A stretch of DNA of 25,478 bases from JAFEBO01 sp044375915 (GTDB lineage: Bacteria; Planctomycetota; Phycisphaerae; Phycisphaerales; UBA1924), in assembly GCA_044375915.1 (NCBI GenBank), contig JBILLU010000026.1:1-25478 (forward strand), in the 5' to 3' direction. Below the pieces are notes generated by a model, which saw nothing but the letters and a program-made list of their open reading frames with translations, ran no database searches and was not told the origin of the DNA. Made by a program: the position numbers and the translations under genes. This document shows, one piece after another, positions 6,825 through 13,238 of this stretch (within the stretch, counting starts at the first letter, position 1; each line of letters starts with the position of its first letter).

Positions 6825-8783
6825 ATGCCTCCGTCCTCCACTGCCACGACCTCGCCCGCACCGGACCCCGCCTTTTCGGAGCGGATGGCCAAGCCGCGTT
6901 CTCCGGAGGTTCCGGTCACCGAAGCGATGCGGCAGCGCATCCTGTCCAGAACCGCTGCGTGGCTCGGGGCGTCGGGCGTCACTCAGATCGCGCTCTTCGG
7001 CGCCGGACGCCACAGCCGCCCCATCATCCGCCAGCCGTGGCTTGCGCACGGCATCCGCGTGGCGCTGGTGCTGGACGATAACCCGCGGCTGCCCTCGATC
7101 GGCGGCGTGCCGGTGGTGCGGCCCGGCGATGTACCGCTGCCCGCCGACATCGGCGCGATCGTCATCAGTTCTGAGTGCTATGAGGCCCAACTGTTCGAAC
7201 GAGCGTCACGCCTGTTCGGCAATGCCGGCATCCCGATCGTGCGGCTCTATACCAGCGACGACGCGGCGTACGAAGCGAGTGCAACACTCGATCGTCTGCG
7301 GACGATCGAAGGCCTGAGCGATGCCGACGCCCGCTGGCTGGTCGACAATCGCGGCGAACGCCATGATGCCACGCTGCCGATGCTGCCGCCCGCTCGCACG
7401 GAGCTGCACCTGCGCCGCTACGAACTCGCGGCCGACATCATGGCGCGTATCGGGGCGAAGGCAGCCGCGGACCTTGCCTGCGGCACGGGGTACGGAGCGT
7501 CGCTGCTCTCACCGCCGCACGCTCCACGCCGCTACGTGGGAGTAGACATCGACGCCCGCACGATCGACTACGCCCGCGCTCGTCACGCCGGAGCGGATCG
7601 CGTGTTCCACTGCTGCTCCGCGGTCGCGACGCCGATCGAGTCGGCTTCGGTGGATCTGATCGCGAGCTTCGAGACCATTGAGCACATCGACGCCACGCAG
7701 GCGCTCGTCGATGAGTATTCCCGCGTCCTCAAGCCCCGCGGCGTGCTCGTGGTCAGCACGCCCAACAAGCTCGGGCCAACGCCCTTTCATGTGCACGATT
7801 TCGGCTCGGTCGAGTTCCTCGCAGCGCTCGAAGACCGCTTCGAGGTGGTTGAGATGCTCGGACAACTGCCGCTCGATGAGGTGTATGACGCCGACCTTCC
7901 GCCGGGCATGTGGCGGATTGAGCTCGCCGCGGCACGCAGCGGGATCAATCTGGGACCCGCGACGGCGCCGGCGACCAAGCCGGACTTTCTCATCGCCGTT
8001 GCTCGCAAGCGTGGTGGCGGCGGGCAGCCGATTCTCGTGCCGGCGGCACCCGACGAGGTGATCGTCGAGACCCGTCACGGACATATCCGGTTCTTCTGCC
8101 CCAACGAGGCGACACGCTGGCGGGCCCGCACGCTCTTGACAAAGGAGCCCGAAACGCTCGAGTGGATCGACCGTTTTGAGCCCGGTGACGTCTTCTGGGA
8201 TGTCGGTGCGAGCACGGGGCCATACATGCTGTACGCGGCCGCTGCGGGCGTCGCGAGCAAGATCGTCGCTTTCGATCCATCGCCGTGGAACTGGTGGGTG
8301 CTCGCGGAGCAGATCCGACGTAGTGGCCTTGGCGATCGCGTGCTGGCGTATCCGCTCGCGGTCGCGGATCGCGCCGTCGCGGCTCCGCTGCACATGCGGC
8401 ACACGCTCTGCGGCGGCGCGGGATCGAGCTTCGGCGAGCCCATCGGCGAGTTCGGGGAGCGGTTCACGCCCGTCTTCCAGCAAGCGGCCGTGGGTGTGCC
8501 GATTGATGAGCTGATCGAGCGATTCGGCCTGCCTTTTCCGAACCGGCTCAAGATCGATGTCGATGGTGCCGAGGAACGGGTTATCGGAGGTGCGACGCGG
8601 ACGCTTTGTGATCCGCGTCTTCGCTCCGTGGTGATTGAGCTCGACAGCGCCCGCAAGGACCTGATCGAGCGGATCACGAAGGCGATGACCGACGCCGGCC
8701 TTCGCTTTGTCGCCAGACGCCACGCGGAGTTCGTGGACTCAACCGAGAACGCCAGCATCTTCAACTTCGAGTTCAGCCGCTGA
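6825..8783 (+). CDS. Rossmann-like / class I methyltransferase / FkbM methyltransferase fusion
   Basis: A 652-residue, three-module protein. ATG 6825 was chosen because upstream codons are antisense to arfB and its promoter. Module 1 (about 53-142) is a Rossmann-like domain with FGAGRHS, LDDNP and VISSECYE, resembling the nucleotide-binding part of sugar-modifying enzymes. Module 2 (about 200-345) is a class I SAM methyltransferase: DLACGTGYG at 216-224, VGVDID at 238-243 and SFETIEHID. Module 3 (about 415-640) is an FkbM/Methyltransf_21 domain: WDVGASTG at 458-465, AFDPSPWNW and KIDVDGAEE at 576-584. FkbM enzymes are typically O-methyltransferases acting on sugars, lipids or polyketides; the substrate here is unknown. 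The 2OG oxygenase gene follows after 9 bp, so the two products probably act in the same pathway, perhaps glycan or surface-polymer modification. Confidence 0.88.
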   Translation: MPPSSTATTSPAPDPAFSERMAKPRSPEVPVTEAMRQRILSRTAAWLGASGVTQIALFGAGRHSRPIIRQPWLAHGIRVALVLDDNPRLPSIGGVPVVRPGDVPLPADIGAIVISSECYEAQLFERASRLFGNAGIPIVRLYTSDDAAYEASATLDRLRTIEGLSDADARWLVDNRGERHDATLPMLPPARTELHLRRYELAADIMARIGAKAAADLACGTGYGASLLSPPHAPRRYVGVDIDARTIDYARARHAGADRVFHCCSAVATPIESASVDLIASFETIEHIDATQALVDEYSRVLKPRGVLVVSTPNKLGPTPFHVHDFGSVEFLAALEDRFEVVEMLGQLPLDEVYDADLPPGMWRIELAAARSGINLGPATAPATKPDFLIAVARKRGGGGQPILVPAAPDEVIVETRHGHIRFFCPNEATRWRARTLLTKEPETLEWIDRFEPGDVFWDVGASTGPYMLYAAAAGVASKIVAFDPSPWNWWVLAEQIRRSGLGDRVLAYPLAVADRAVAAPLHMRHTLCGGAGSSFGEPIGEFGERFTPVFQQAAVGVPIDELIERFGLPFPNRLKIDVDGAEERVIGGATRTLCDPRLRSVVIELDSARKDLIERITKAMTDAGLRFVARRHAEFVDSTENASIFNFEFSR

Positions 8784-8792
8784 AGGACACCC

Positions 8793-9542
8793 ATGAGCAC
8801 GACCATCGCGACCGCCGCCGCAAACGTCGAGAGCAAGCCTCAGGCCTCGTTCAATGAGATTCCGACGGTGCACGCCGAGTACGCGCTGCGCAACGCCAAG
8901 GTGAACACGTGGCCGTTCCGGCATGCGGTGGTGCGGCCGCTCTTTCCGGCGTGGTACTACCAGGATCTCACATCGCTCTTTCCGGCGGACGAGGCCTTCG
9001 TGCCGCTCAACAAGTACCACCCCGACCGCGGCGCGGTGTTCCTGACCGACCGCGGCGACGGCACCGATGATCTGGGCCGGCTGCCGGAGCCGCAGCGTGC
9101 GTTCTGGAGCGACTTCGCCCGCTCGTTCGGTTCCGATCGTTTCCGGGCTGCCCTGCTCGACCGCATTGGCGGCGAGTCGTACGTGGATCGCTATCTCAGC
9201 CGCAGCCGGGCGCTGATCCACCTTTCACTGGATCGCTGTGGGTACCAGATCGCACCGCACACGGATGTGGCCAAGAAGATCGTGACCGCGGTGTTCTATC
9301 TGCCCGATGTCGGCGACTTCACCAACGAGCCGTACGGGACGAGCGTGCTGGTGCAAAAGCCCGGCTCGGAAGAGATGAACCCGCAGGACTGGAACCGCTA
9401 CGACATCGCGTACACGGCGCCGTTCATCGCGAACTCACTGTTCACGTTCGCCGTGGGTACGAACTCGTGGCACGCGGTGAAGCCGGTGGATAAGCCGACG
9501 CGCCGGCGGAGCATTCAGTACTTCGTGTTCTTGAACGAGTAA
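8793..9542 (+). CDS. 2-oxoglutarate/Fe(II)-dependent oxygenase (prolyl-hydroxylase-like)
   Basis: A 249-residue protein with the iron-binding HxD...H triad: H156 and D158 in APHTDVAKK, and H227 in SWHAVKP. R238 or R239 (TRRRS) is at the expected distance for binding the 2-oxoglutarate carboxylate. The strand VTAVFYLP after HTD is the usual beta-helix core. Proteins of this type that sit with FkbM and sugar methyltransferases often hydroxylate a small molecule or a glycan-linked residue; the exact reaction cannot be read from the sequence. It starts 9 bp after the methyltransferase fusion (probable operon) and ends just before a strong bidirectional terminator. Confidence 0.85.
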   Translation: MSTTIATAAANVESKPQASFNEIPTVHAEYALRNAKVNTWPFRHAVVRPLFPAWYYQDLTSLFPADEAFVPLNKYHPDRGAVFLTDRGDGTDDLGRLPEPQRAFWSDFARSFGSDRFRAALLDRIGGESYVDRYLSRSRALIHLSLDRCGYQIAPHTDVAKKIVTAVFYLPDVGDFTNEPYGTSVLVQKPGSEEMNPQDWNRYDIAYTAPFIANSLFTFAVGTNSWHAVKPVDKPTRRRSIQYFVFLNE

Positions 9543-9564
9543 CCGCGGCGGCTGAACACATTCC

Positions 9565-9609
9565 AAAAATGAAGCGGGGACCGACGGATCGGTCCCCGCT
9601 TTCATTTTT
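9565..9609. terminator. Bidirectional intrinsic terminator
   Basis: A long stem (GAAGCGGGGACCGA / TCGGTCCCCGCTTTC, one bulged base) with a CGGA loop is flanked by AAAAAT on the left and ATTTTT on the right. It therefore gives a T-run on both strands, and can end the oxygenase operon (+) and the first PEP-CTERM gene (-). A second small stem, CCGGG/CCCGG at 9620-9633, lies between it and the PEP-CTERM stop codon. Confidence 0.88.
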
Positions 9610-9639
9610 CACAAGCCAACCGGGCGAGCCCGGAATGGA

Positions 9640-10272
9640 CTAGCGACGGCGACGGCCGGCGAAGACGCCAGCCAGGCCGACAAGGGCGAGGGCGCCGGGA
9701 GCCGGGACCTCGGTGTAGGTGATGTTGTCGATGCCGACCCAGTCAAGGAAGTCACCGTGAGCGACGGCGGCGTAGTACGCGGTGCCGAAGCCCGAGAGGC
9801 TGATGTTCTCGACGCCGCCGATGCCGCTGGCATCGAAGAAGCCGACCTGGTTGAAGCTGGCGTCGAACAGAGCGACAAAGGTCTGCAGACCATCGCGGCC
9901 GCCGGTGTCACCGATCACGTCGAGCGAGATCGAGGTGATGCCGGTCGAGAAGCTGATCAGGAAGGAGGGGTCGCCGTCTTCGCTGAGCCAATCGATGTTG
10001 AACGCGTGGAGCACGTTTCCGAGCGAGGGGTCGTAGCCGCCGCCGACGTCGGTGCTGGTCGCGGTCATGCCGGTGTTGGTCGCCCAGCTGCCGCCGGTGA
10101 AGGCGTTGGGGGTGAAGGTCACGCCCCAAGCGGCGTACTGGTTGCTGACCGCGGTCAGGTCGCTGATCGAATTGCCAAGCGCGTCCTGATCAAAGTTGAT
10201 CGTGCGAGTGGCGGCGGAAGCGGAACCGGCGATCGCGGCAAGCGCGAGGGCCCCAATAGCGAACGTCTTCAT
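9640..10272 (-). CDS. PEP-CTERM sorting-domain protein (secreted)
   Basis: A 210-residue protein. The start at 10272 was chosen because GGAGAGAG lies 4 nt upstream and a clean signal peptide follows (MKTFAIGALALAAIAGSASA, cleavage near 20). An in-frame ATG four codons earlier is possible but its spacing to GGGAG is too short. The mature part is rich in G, S, T, D and aromatic residues with alternating strands, a beta-sandwich-like composition; no catalytic motif is seen. The C-terminal tripartite signal (about 189-210) is VPAPGALAL, a hydrophobic stretch and GRRRR: the planctomycete form of PEP-CTERM, which is processed by an exosortase in known systems. No exosortase gene is in the window. 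The protein shares its promoter, leader and terminal signals with the gene upstream (10554-11228) but not its mature region. Confidence 0.88.
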   Translation of the reverse strand: MKTFAIGALALAAIAGSASAATRTINFDQDALGNSISDLTAVSNQYAAWGVTFTPNAFTGGSWATNTGMTATSTDVGGGYDPSLGNVLHAFNIDWLSEDGDPSFLISFSTGITSISLDVIGDTGGRDGLQTFVALFDASFNQVGFFDASGIGGVENISLSGFGTAYYAAVAHGDFLDWVGIDNITYTEVPAPGALALVGLAGVFAGRRRR

Positions 10273-10347
10273 ATCTCTCTCCATCTCCCAAAGAAATTTG
10301 TGCAAACACCAGTGGCGGAAAACACTGGAAGTCAGAAACATCCGACT
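10273..10347 (-). promoter_or_regulatory. Two-hairpin 5' leader of PEP-CTERM gene 1
   Basis: On the minus strand the predicted mRNA begins with hairpin A (10347-10330: AGUCGG, loop AUGUUU, CUGACU). One nucleotide later comes hairpin B (10328-10309: CCAGUG, loop UUUUCCGC, CACUGG). The leader then reaches the ribosome-binding region, which is identical for 25 nt through the start codon with the leader at 11229-11294. A possible -10 box (TATGCT on the minus strand, 10361-10356) ends 8 nt before hairpin A, with GTGTCA 16 nt upstream as a weak -35. The -10 and start of transcription are predictions. Confidence 0.6.
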
Positions 10348-10442
10348 CGAGGGAGAGCATACCTGCGCGAGCCTCGATGACACGGTCCAAAACGTGAATT
10401 TTCTGAAAAATCCAAAGAACTGCCTGGAACCTCGCCGTTTTT

Positions 10443-10457
10443 TTATTTTGTTTGGGT
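10443..10457 (-). promoter_or_regulatory. Upstream box ACCCAAACAAAATAA, copy 1
   Basis: Read on the minus strand, these 15 nt are identical to 11377-11391 upstream of the second PEP-CTERM gene. It lies 170 nt before the start codon and roughly 95-110 nt before the predicted start of transcription. That position fits an activator site or an upstream AT-rich element; its protein partner is unknown. Confidence 0.5.
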
Positions 10458-10498
10458 CGATGCCGAGGTCGCACCACTTCCCTCTGACCACAGAAATA

Positions 10499-10526
10499 GC
10501 GAAGCCACCCTTTCGAGTGGCTTCGC
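10499..10526 (-). terminator. Stem-loop terminator of PEP-CTERM gene 2
   Basis: A perfect 10-bp stem GCGAAGCCAC/GTGGCTTCGC with an 8-nt loop starts 27 nt after the stop codon at 10554 on the minus strand. It is followed in that direction by TATTTCTG, only a weak T-tract. It is probably the terminator, and would insulate this gene from the promoter of the next PEP-CTERM gene. Confidence 0.65.
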
Positions 10527-10553
10527 ACAAGACATTGATTTCTAGACACTTAC

Positions 10554-11228
10554 TCAGCGGCGACGACGGCCAGCCGTGAGACCGAGCAGGCCGGCGAGCG
10601 CGAGGGCACCCGGAGCGGGGATGCTGGTGAACTCAACGTCATCGAGGCCGATGATGTTGGAGTTGTTGCCGAGCGGACCGCCATCCTCGACGAAGTAACG
10701 GAACGCGAAACGGCCGCTGACCGGACCGCCAAGGCCGGAGATCGTGATCGAGAACTGCGTCCAGCCCTCGGGGTAACCACCTCCCGACAGGGTGGGGTTG
10801 ATGTCCAGGAGCAGCGTGCTGAAGTCGCCGACACTGAACTCGTTGGCACCGATGTTGGTGCTGGCGCCGTTGGTGCTCAGGCGGACCTGCATGCGGTCCG
10901 GGTAGATGCTGCCCGCACCAGTGCGGGTCCAGAACTTCAGGGTGTCGCCGTTCTGGATGGTGTCGACCGGCGAGAAAAGCCACGCGCTGATCGTGCCGAC
11001 TTCGCTGGTGGCGTTGAAGTTTGCAAGAGCCTGGCCGACGCCTGAATGGGCCGCCCACACGGTGGCGTTCGGGATCGAGTTCCAGCCGGCCGTGTTGACG
11101 CCGATCGGATTGCTGGCGTTCGTCACAGCCCAGCCGGGCGAAGCGCCCTCGAAGCCCTCAGAAAAGCTCGCCAGAGCCGAGCCAGCCACCGCCGCGAGAG
11201 CGGCGAACGCAAAAACAGCCTTCTTCAT
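10554..11228 (-). CDS. PEP-CTERM sorting-domain protein, choice-of-anchor J-like
   Basis: A 224-residue protein with start at 11228, placed by GGAGAGAG 4 nt upstream and the signal peptide MKKAVFAFAALAAVAGSALA. The mature region begins FSEGFEG, has W-rich strands (WNSIPNATVWAAH, SAWLFSP, LKFWTRTG) and ends with a SGRFAFRYFVEDGG...IGLDDVEF block. This pattern is that of choice-of-anchor J / cleaved-adhesin beta-sandwich domains, which bind carbohydrate or matrix in other secreted proteins. The C-terminus has IPAPGALAL, a hydrophobic segment and GRRRR, nearly identical to the next gene downstream. Likely exported, processed by an exosortase and held at the cell surface or in the extracellular matrix. 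It has its own terminator, so the two PEP-CTERM genes look like separate transcripts under the same control. Confidence 0.9.
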   Translation of the reverse strand: MKKAVFAFAALAAVAGSALASFSEGFEGASPGWAVTNASNPIGVNTAGWNSIPNATVWAAHSGVGQALANFNATSEVGTISAWLFSPVDTIQNGDTLKFWTRTGAGSIYPDRMQVRLSTNGASTNIGANEFSVGDFSTLLLDINPTLSGGGYPEGWTQFSITISGLGGPVSGRFAFRYFVEDGGPLGNNSNIIGLDDVEFTSIPAPGALALAGLLGLTAGRRRR

Positions 11229-11294
11229 ATCTCTCTCCATCTCCCAGAACGCATTGCAGACGGCGCGGAAACGCCGTTGTCGGCAACAACCGAC
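11229..11294 (-). promoter_or_regulatory. Two-hairpin 5' leader of PEP-CTERM gene 2
   Basis: On the minus strand: hairpin A at 11294-11279 (GUCGG, loop UUGUUG, CCGAC), one nucleotide, then hairpin B at 11277-11260 (ACGGCG, loop UUUCCG, CGCCGU). The ribosome-binding stretch shared with the leader at 10273-10347 follows. A good -10 box TACAAT (minus strand, 11306-11301) lies 6 nt before hairpin A, so the mRNA would begin at about the first base of hairpin A. No good -35 is seen at 17 nt (TGCAGA), which suggests the need for an activator. Confidence 0.6.
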
Positions 11295-11376
11295 GGGCGC
11301 ATTGTACGACATTGCCCCGAAGTTCTGCAGGAAAACATCCGCAAATCACACTTTTTGCTGGCGGACGACAGAATTC

Positions 11377-11391
11377 TTATTTTGTTTGGGT
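11377..11391 (-). promoter_or_regulatory. Upstream box ACCCAAACAAAATAA, copy 2
   Basis: The exact second copy of the 15-nt box, here 148 nt before the start codon and about 83-97 nt before the predicted start of transcription. The sequence around it differs from that around copy 1, so the match is not part of a longer duplication. Confidence 0.5.
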
Positions 11392-11482
11392 GCGAGAACT
11401 TTGGCTGGCTCTTCTCGCTTCGCTTTCCCGGCCGCCTCCCGCAGAAGCCTGCCGGTGCCGTTGGTGGTCGCTATGCTTGACT

Positions 11483-11848
11483 ATGTCTACTGCGACCGAG
11501 TCTCAGTCCACCACCAGCCCCGTCACCCTCACCCCCACCGCGGCCCGTGAGGTCAAAACGATCATTCAGCAGCAGGAACTCGACGCCGAAAAGGTCTGTC
11601 TCCGCATCGGCGTGAAGGGCGGCGGGTGCTCGGGGTTCTCGTACATCCTTGATCTGACCGAGACCAAGAAGGACACCGACGAGGTCTTCGAGCAGCACGG
11701 TGTTCGCATCATCTGCGACCCCAAGAGCCTGCTGTACCTGACCGGCGTGACGGTGGACTTCAAGGACGAGATCATGGGCCGCGGGTTCGTGTTCCAGAAC
11801 CCCAACGCCTCCAGCACCTGCGGCTGCGGCTCGTCGTTCTCGGCTTAA
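11483..11848 (+). CDS. IscA/ErpA/HesB-type iron-sulfur cluster assembly protein
   Basis: A 121-residue A-type carrier with the three invariant cysteines: C49 in GGGCSGFSY and C113/C115 in TCGCGSSF near the C-terminus. These bind and transfer Fe-S clusters to apoproteins in the cytoplasm. Length and layout match the family. ATG 11483 was chosen because it starts a short variable tail leading into the conserved LTPTAAREV segment; upstream codons in the same frame belong to the PEP-CTERM control region. No Shine-Dalgarno site is evident. Whether it corresponds to IscA, ErpA or SufA cannot be told, as no isc or suf genes are nearby. Confidence 0.95.
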   Translation: MSTATESQSTTSPVTLTPTAAREVKTIIQQQELDAEKVCLRIGVKGGGCSGFSYILDLTETKKDTDEVFEQHGVRIICDPKSLLYLTGVTVDFKDEIMGRGFVFQNPNASSTCGCGSSFSA

Positions 11849-12161
11849 AGAAAACAGAGCGGGAAGGGGTAAGGGCCGAGGCTTGAGGCCTGGCTGTCGT
11901 GTCGCGCGCTCGCGGCGGTCGACGGGTTCGTGTTCCGAGCCGAGATTTCAGGCAAGTCTGATCCGATTTCGCATTCATGGTTGTCGGTCGTCACGCTCTC
12001 CGGTAAACTGGTCGCTGGAATCCGGGTGCCGAGTTGAGCCGCGGGCTCGCGTGGCGGCCGGGGTTCGTTGCCAGAGGGGCGAGAGGTGACCAGAATCAGC
12101 ACCGGTGCGGCGGGTGGCCGCGGGTGACTGACGATCGGGATTGCGTCGCAGGGATTGCGCG
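11849..12161. other. 313-nt gene-free leader region before the ACT-domain gene
   Basis: No convincing gene on either strand. A possible plus-strand promoter is TTGTCG (11981-11986), a 17-nt spacer and TAAACT (12004-12009), which would give a leader of about 145 nt. Within it is a 13-codon GTG frame (12086-12127) after GAGAG; its peptide (VTRISTGAAGGRG) has no run of regulatory codons, so I do not call it an attenuator. No good terminator for the Fe-S gene is seen; only a weak AGGC/GCCT stem near 11880. Confidence 0.35.
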
Positions 12162-12653
12162 ATGAGCCAGGCCACGTACGGACAGGAAACGACACAGAGC
12201 TACGCGCCGCCCACGGTGACGCAGTTTTCCGTTTTCCTCACCAACAAGGTCGGCAAGCTGTTCGACCTGGTCGAAGCCTTCGACGGCTCGACGTGCGCCA
12301 TCTGTGCCCTGTCGGTGCACGAGGCGACGGACCACGCGGTGGTGCGGCTGATCACGAATTGTGCCGCGGATGCGCGACGGGTTCTGAACAACGAAAAACT
12401 GCCGTTCAGCGAAAAGGAAGTCCTGGTCGTTGAACTCTCGAAGGGGCACACGCTGGCAAGCATGTGCCTCTCGCTTTTGGGGGCGGAGCTGTTCATCCAG
12501 TTCGCGTACCCGCTGATGCTGCGGCCCAACGGCACCCCCACCATCGCGCTCGCGGTGGACGATCCGACGCTGGCGGGGCAGATCCTTCGGCGGAAAGAGT
12601 TCCGGATTTTCGGCGAGTGCGACCTGCCCAGCGACGGCGAGCATCAGCACTGA
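12162..12653 (+). CDS. ACT-domain-containing protein, function unknown
   Basis: A 163-residue cytoplasmic protein. ATG 12162 is preferred over the in-frame TTG at 12141. The fold reads as two ACT-like beta-alpha-beta units: one from TQFSVFLTNKVGKLFDLVEAF to VVRLITNCAADARRVL, and a second from EVLVVELSKGHTLASMCLSLL to PTIALAVDDPTLAGQIL. The first strand is the typical 'inhibitor of feedback' start, V-x-x-F-L-x-N-K-x-G-x-L, found in ACT domains that bind amino acids. There is no attached catalytic domain, so it could be a free-standing amino-acid sensor or a regulatory subunit. dtd follows after 27 bp in the same direction, suggesting co-transcription and a loose link to amino-acid quality or sensing; this is inference. 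Confidence 0.75.
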   Translation: MSQATYGQETTQSYAPPTVTQFSVFLTNKVGKLFDLVEAFDGSTCAICALSVHEATDHAVVRLITNCAADARRVLNNEKLPFSEKEVLVVELSKGHTLASMCLSLLGAELFIQFAYPLMLRPNGTPTIALAVDDPTLAGQILRRKEFRIFGECDLPSDGEHQH

Positions 12654-12680
12654 GTCCCGCGGCGTGATGCCGCCCACACC

Positions 12681-13121
12681 ATGATCGCACTCGTCCAGCG
12701 TTGTCTCCGCGGTTCAGTGGAAGTCGACGGCGTGATCGTCGGCGAGATCGGCAATGGCCTCACGGTCTTTGTCGGCTTTCAGCCGAACGACGGCGAGGCG
12801 CTCGACGAGAAGCTCGTCGCGAAACTGCTCGCCCTGCGAGTGTTCGCGGACGACGCGGGCAAGATGAACAAGAGCGTTGTGGATTCGGGCGGGAACATCC
12901 TTTTGATTCCAAATTTCACCCTCGCCGCCGACACCAGCGGCGGGAACCGGCCCAGCTTTACGACCGCGATGCCTCCGGATCTGGCCCGGGCGCGGTTCGA
13001 GCGGCTGGTTGCGTTGCTCAAGGCGCGGCTGAGCAATGCCCAGTGCGGCCGCTTCGGCGCGGACATGAAGATTCAGGTCCTGAACGACGGGCCGGTGAAT
13101 CTGATCCTGCGATTGGAATAG
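12681..13121 (+). CDS. dtd: D-aminoacyl-tRNA deacylase
   Basis: A 146-residue protein, the normal Dtd length. It starts MIALVQRCLRGSVEVDG, the typical N-terminus, and has the two active-site segments in order: NFTLAADTSGGNRPSF (about 76-91) and GRFGADMKIQVLNDGPVN (about 123-140). Dtd removes D-amino acids (and glycine mischarged on tRNA-Ala) from tRNAs in the cytoplasm. Both signature motifs differ from consensus: SQxTL reads PNFTL, and NxGPxT reads NDGPVN; the central threonine and the Gly-Pro pair are kept. I expect it to be active but the changes deserve notice. It is 27 bp after the ACT-domain gene and convergent with trxB. Confidence 0.94.
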   Translation: MIALVQRCLRGSVEVDGVIVGEIGNGLTVFVGFQPNDGEALDEKLVAKLLALRVFADDAGKMNKSVVDSGGNILLIPNFTLAADTSGGNRPSFTTAMPPDLARARFERLVALLKARLSNAQCGRFGADMKIQVLNDGPVNLILRLE

Positions 13122-13131
13122 TGGAGGTCGC

Positions 13132-13223
13132 GTGCCGTGGGTCGGCGGCTTTGGACCCACCCACGCTTCAGCGCCGACTGACGGACTTTCGCGGGTCGCC
13201 TCAGAGCAGGCGACCCACGGCAC
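13132..13223. repeat. REPIN-like compound palindrome between convergent genes
   Basis: GTGCCGTGGGTCG (13132-13144) is repeated exactly in reverse complement at 13211-13223. Inside these ends are two separate hairpins: GTGGGTC/GACCCAC (13137-13143 with 13154-13160), and GGGTCGCCT/AGGCGACCC (13193-13201 with 13208-13216, loop CAGAGC). Two hairpins in inverted orientation with shared outer arms is the layout of a REP doublet (REPIN). It sits in the gap between the ends of dtd and trxB, the favoured site for such elements. Confidence 0.7.
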
Positions 13224-13238
13224 CCGAGCGCGGGATTC

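Noticed and set aside
7509..8723. A 404-codon minus-strand frame opposite the FkbM fusion
   Set aside because: Shadow of the methyltransferase gene, no motif and no ribosome-binding site.
12086..12127. 13-codon leader peptide before the ACT gene as an attenuator
   Set aside because: No run of regulatory codons and no alternative terminator/antiterminator stems seen.
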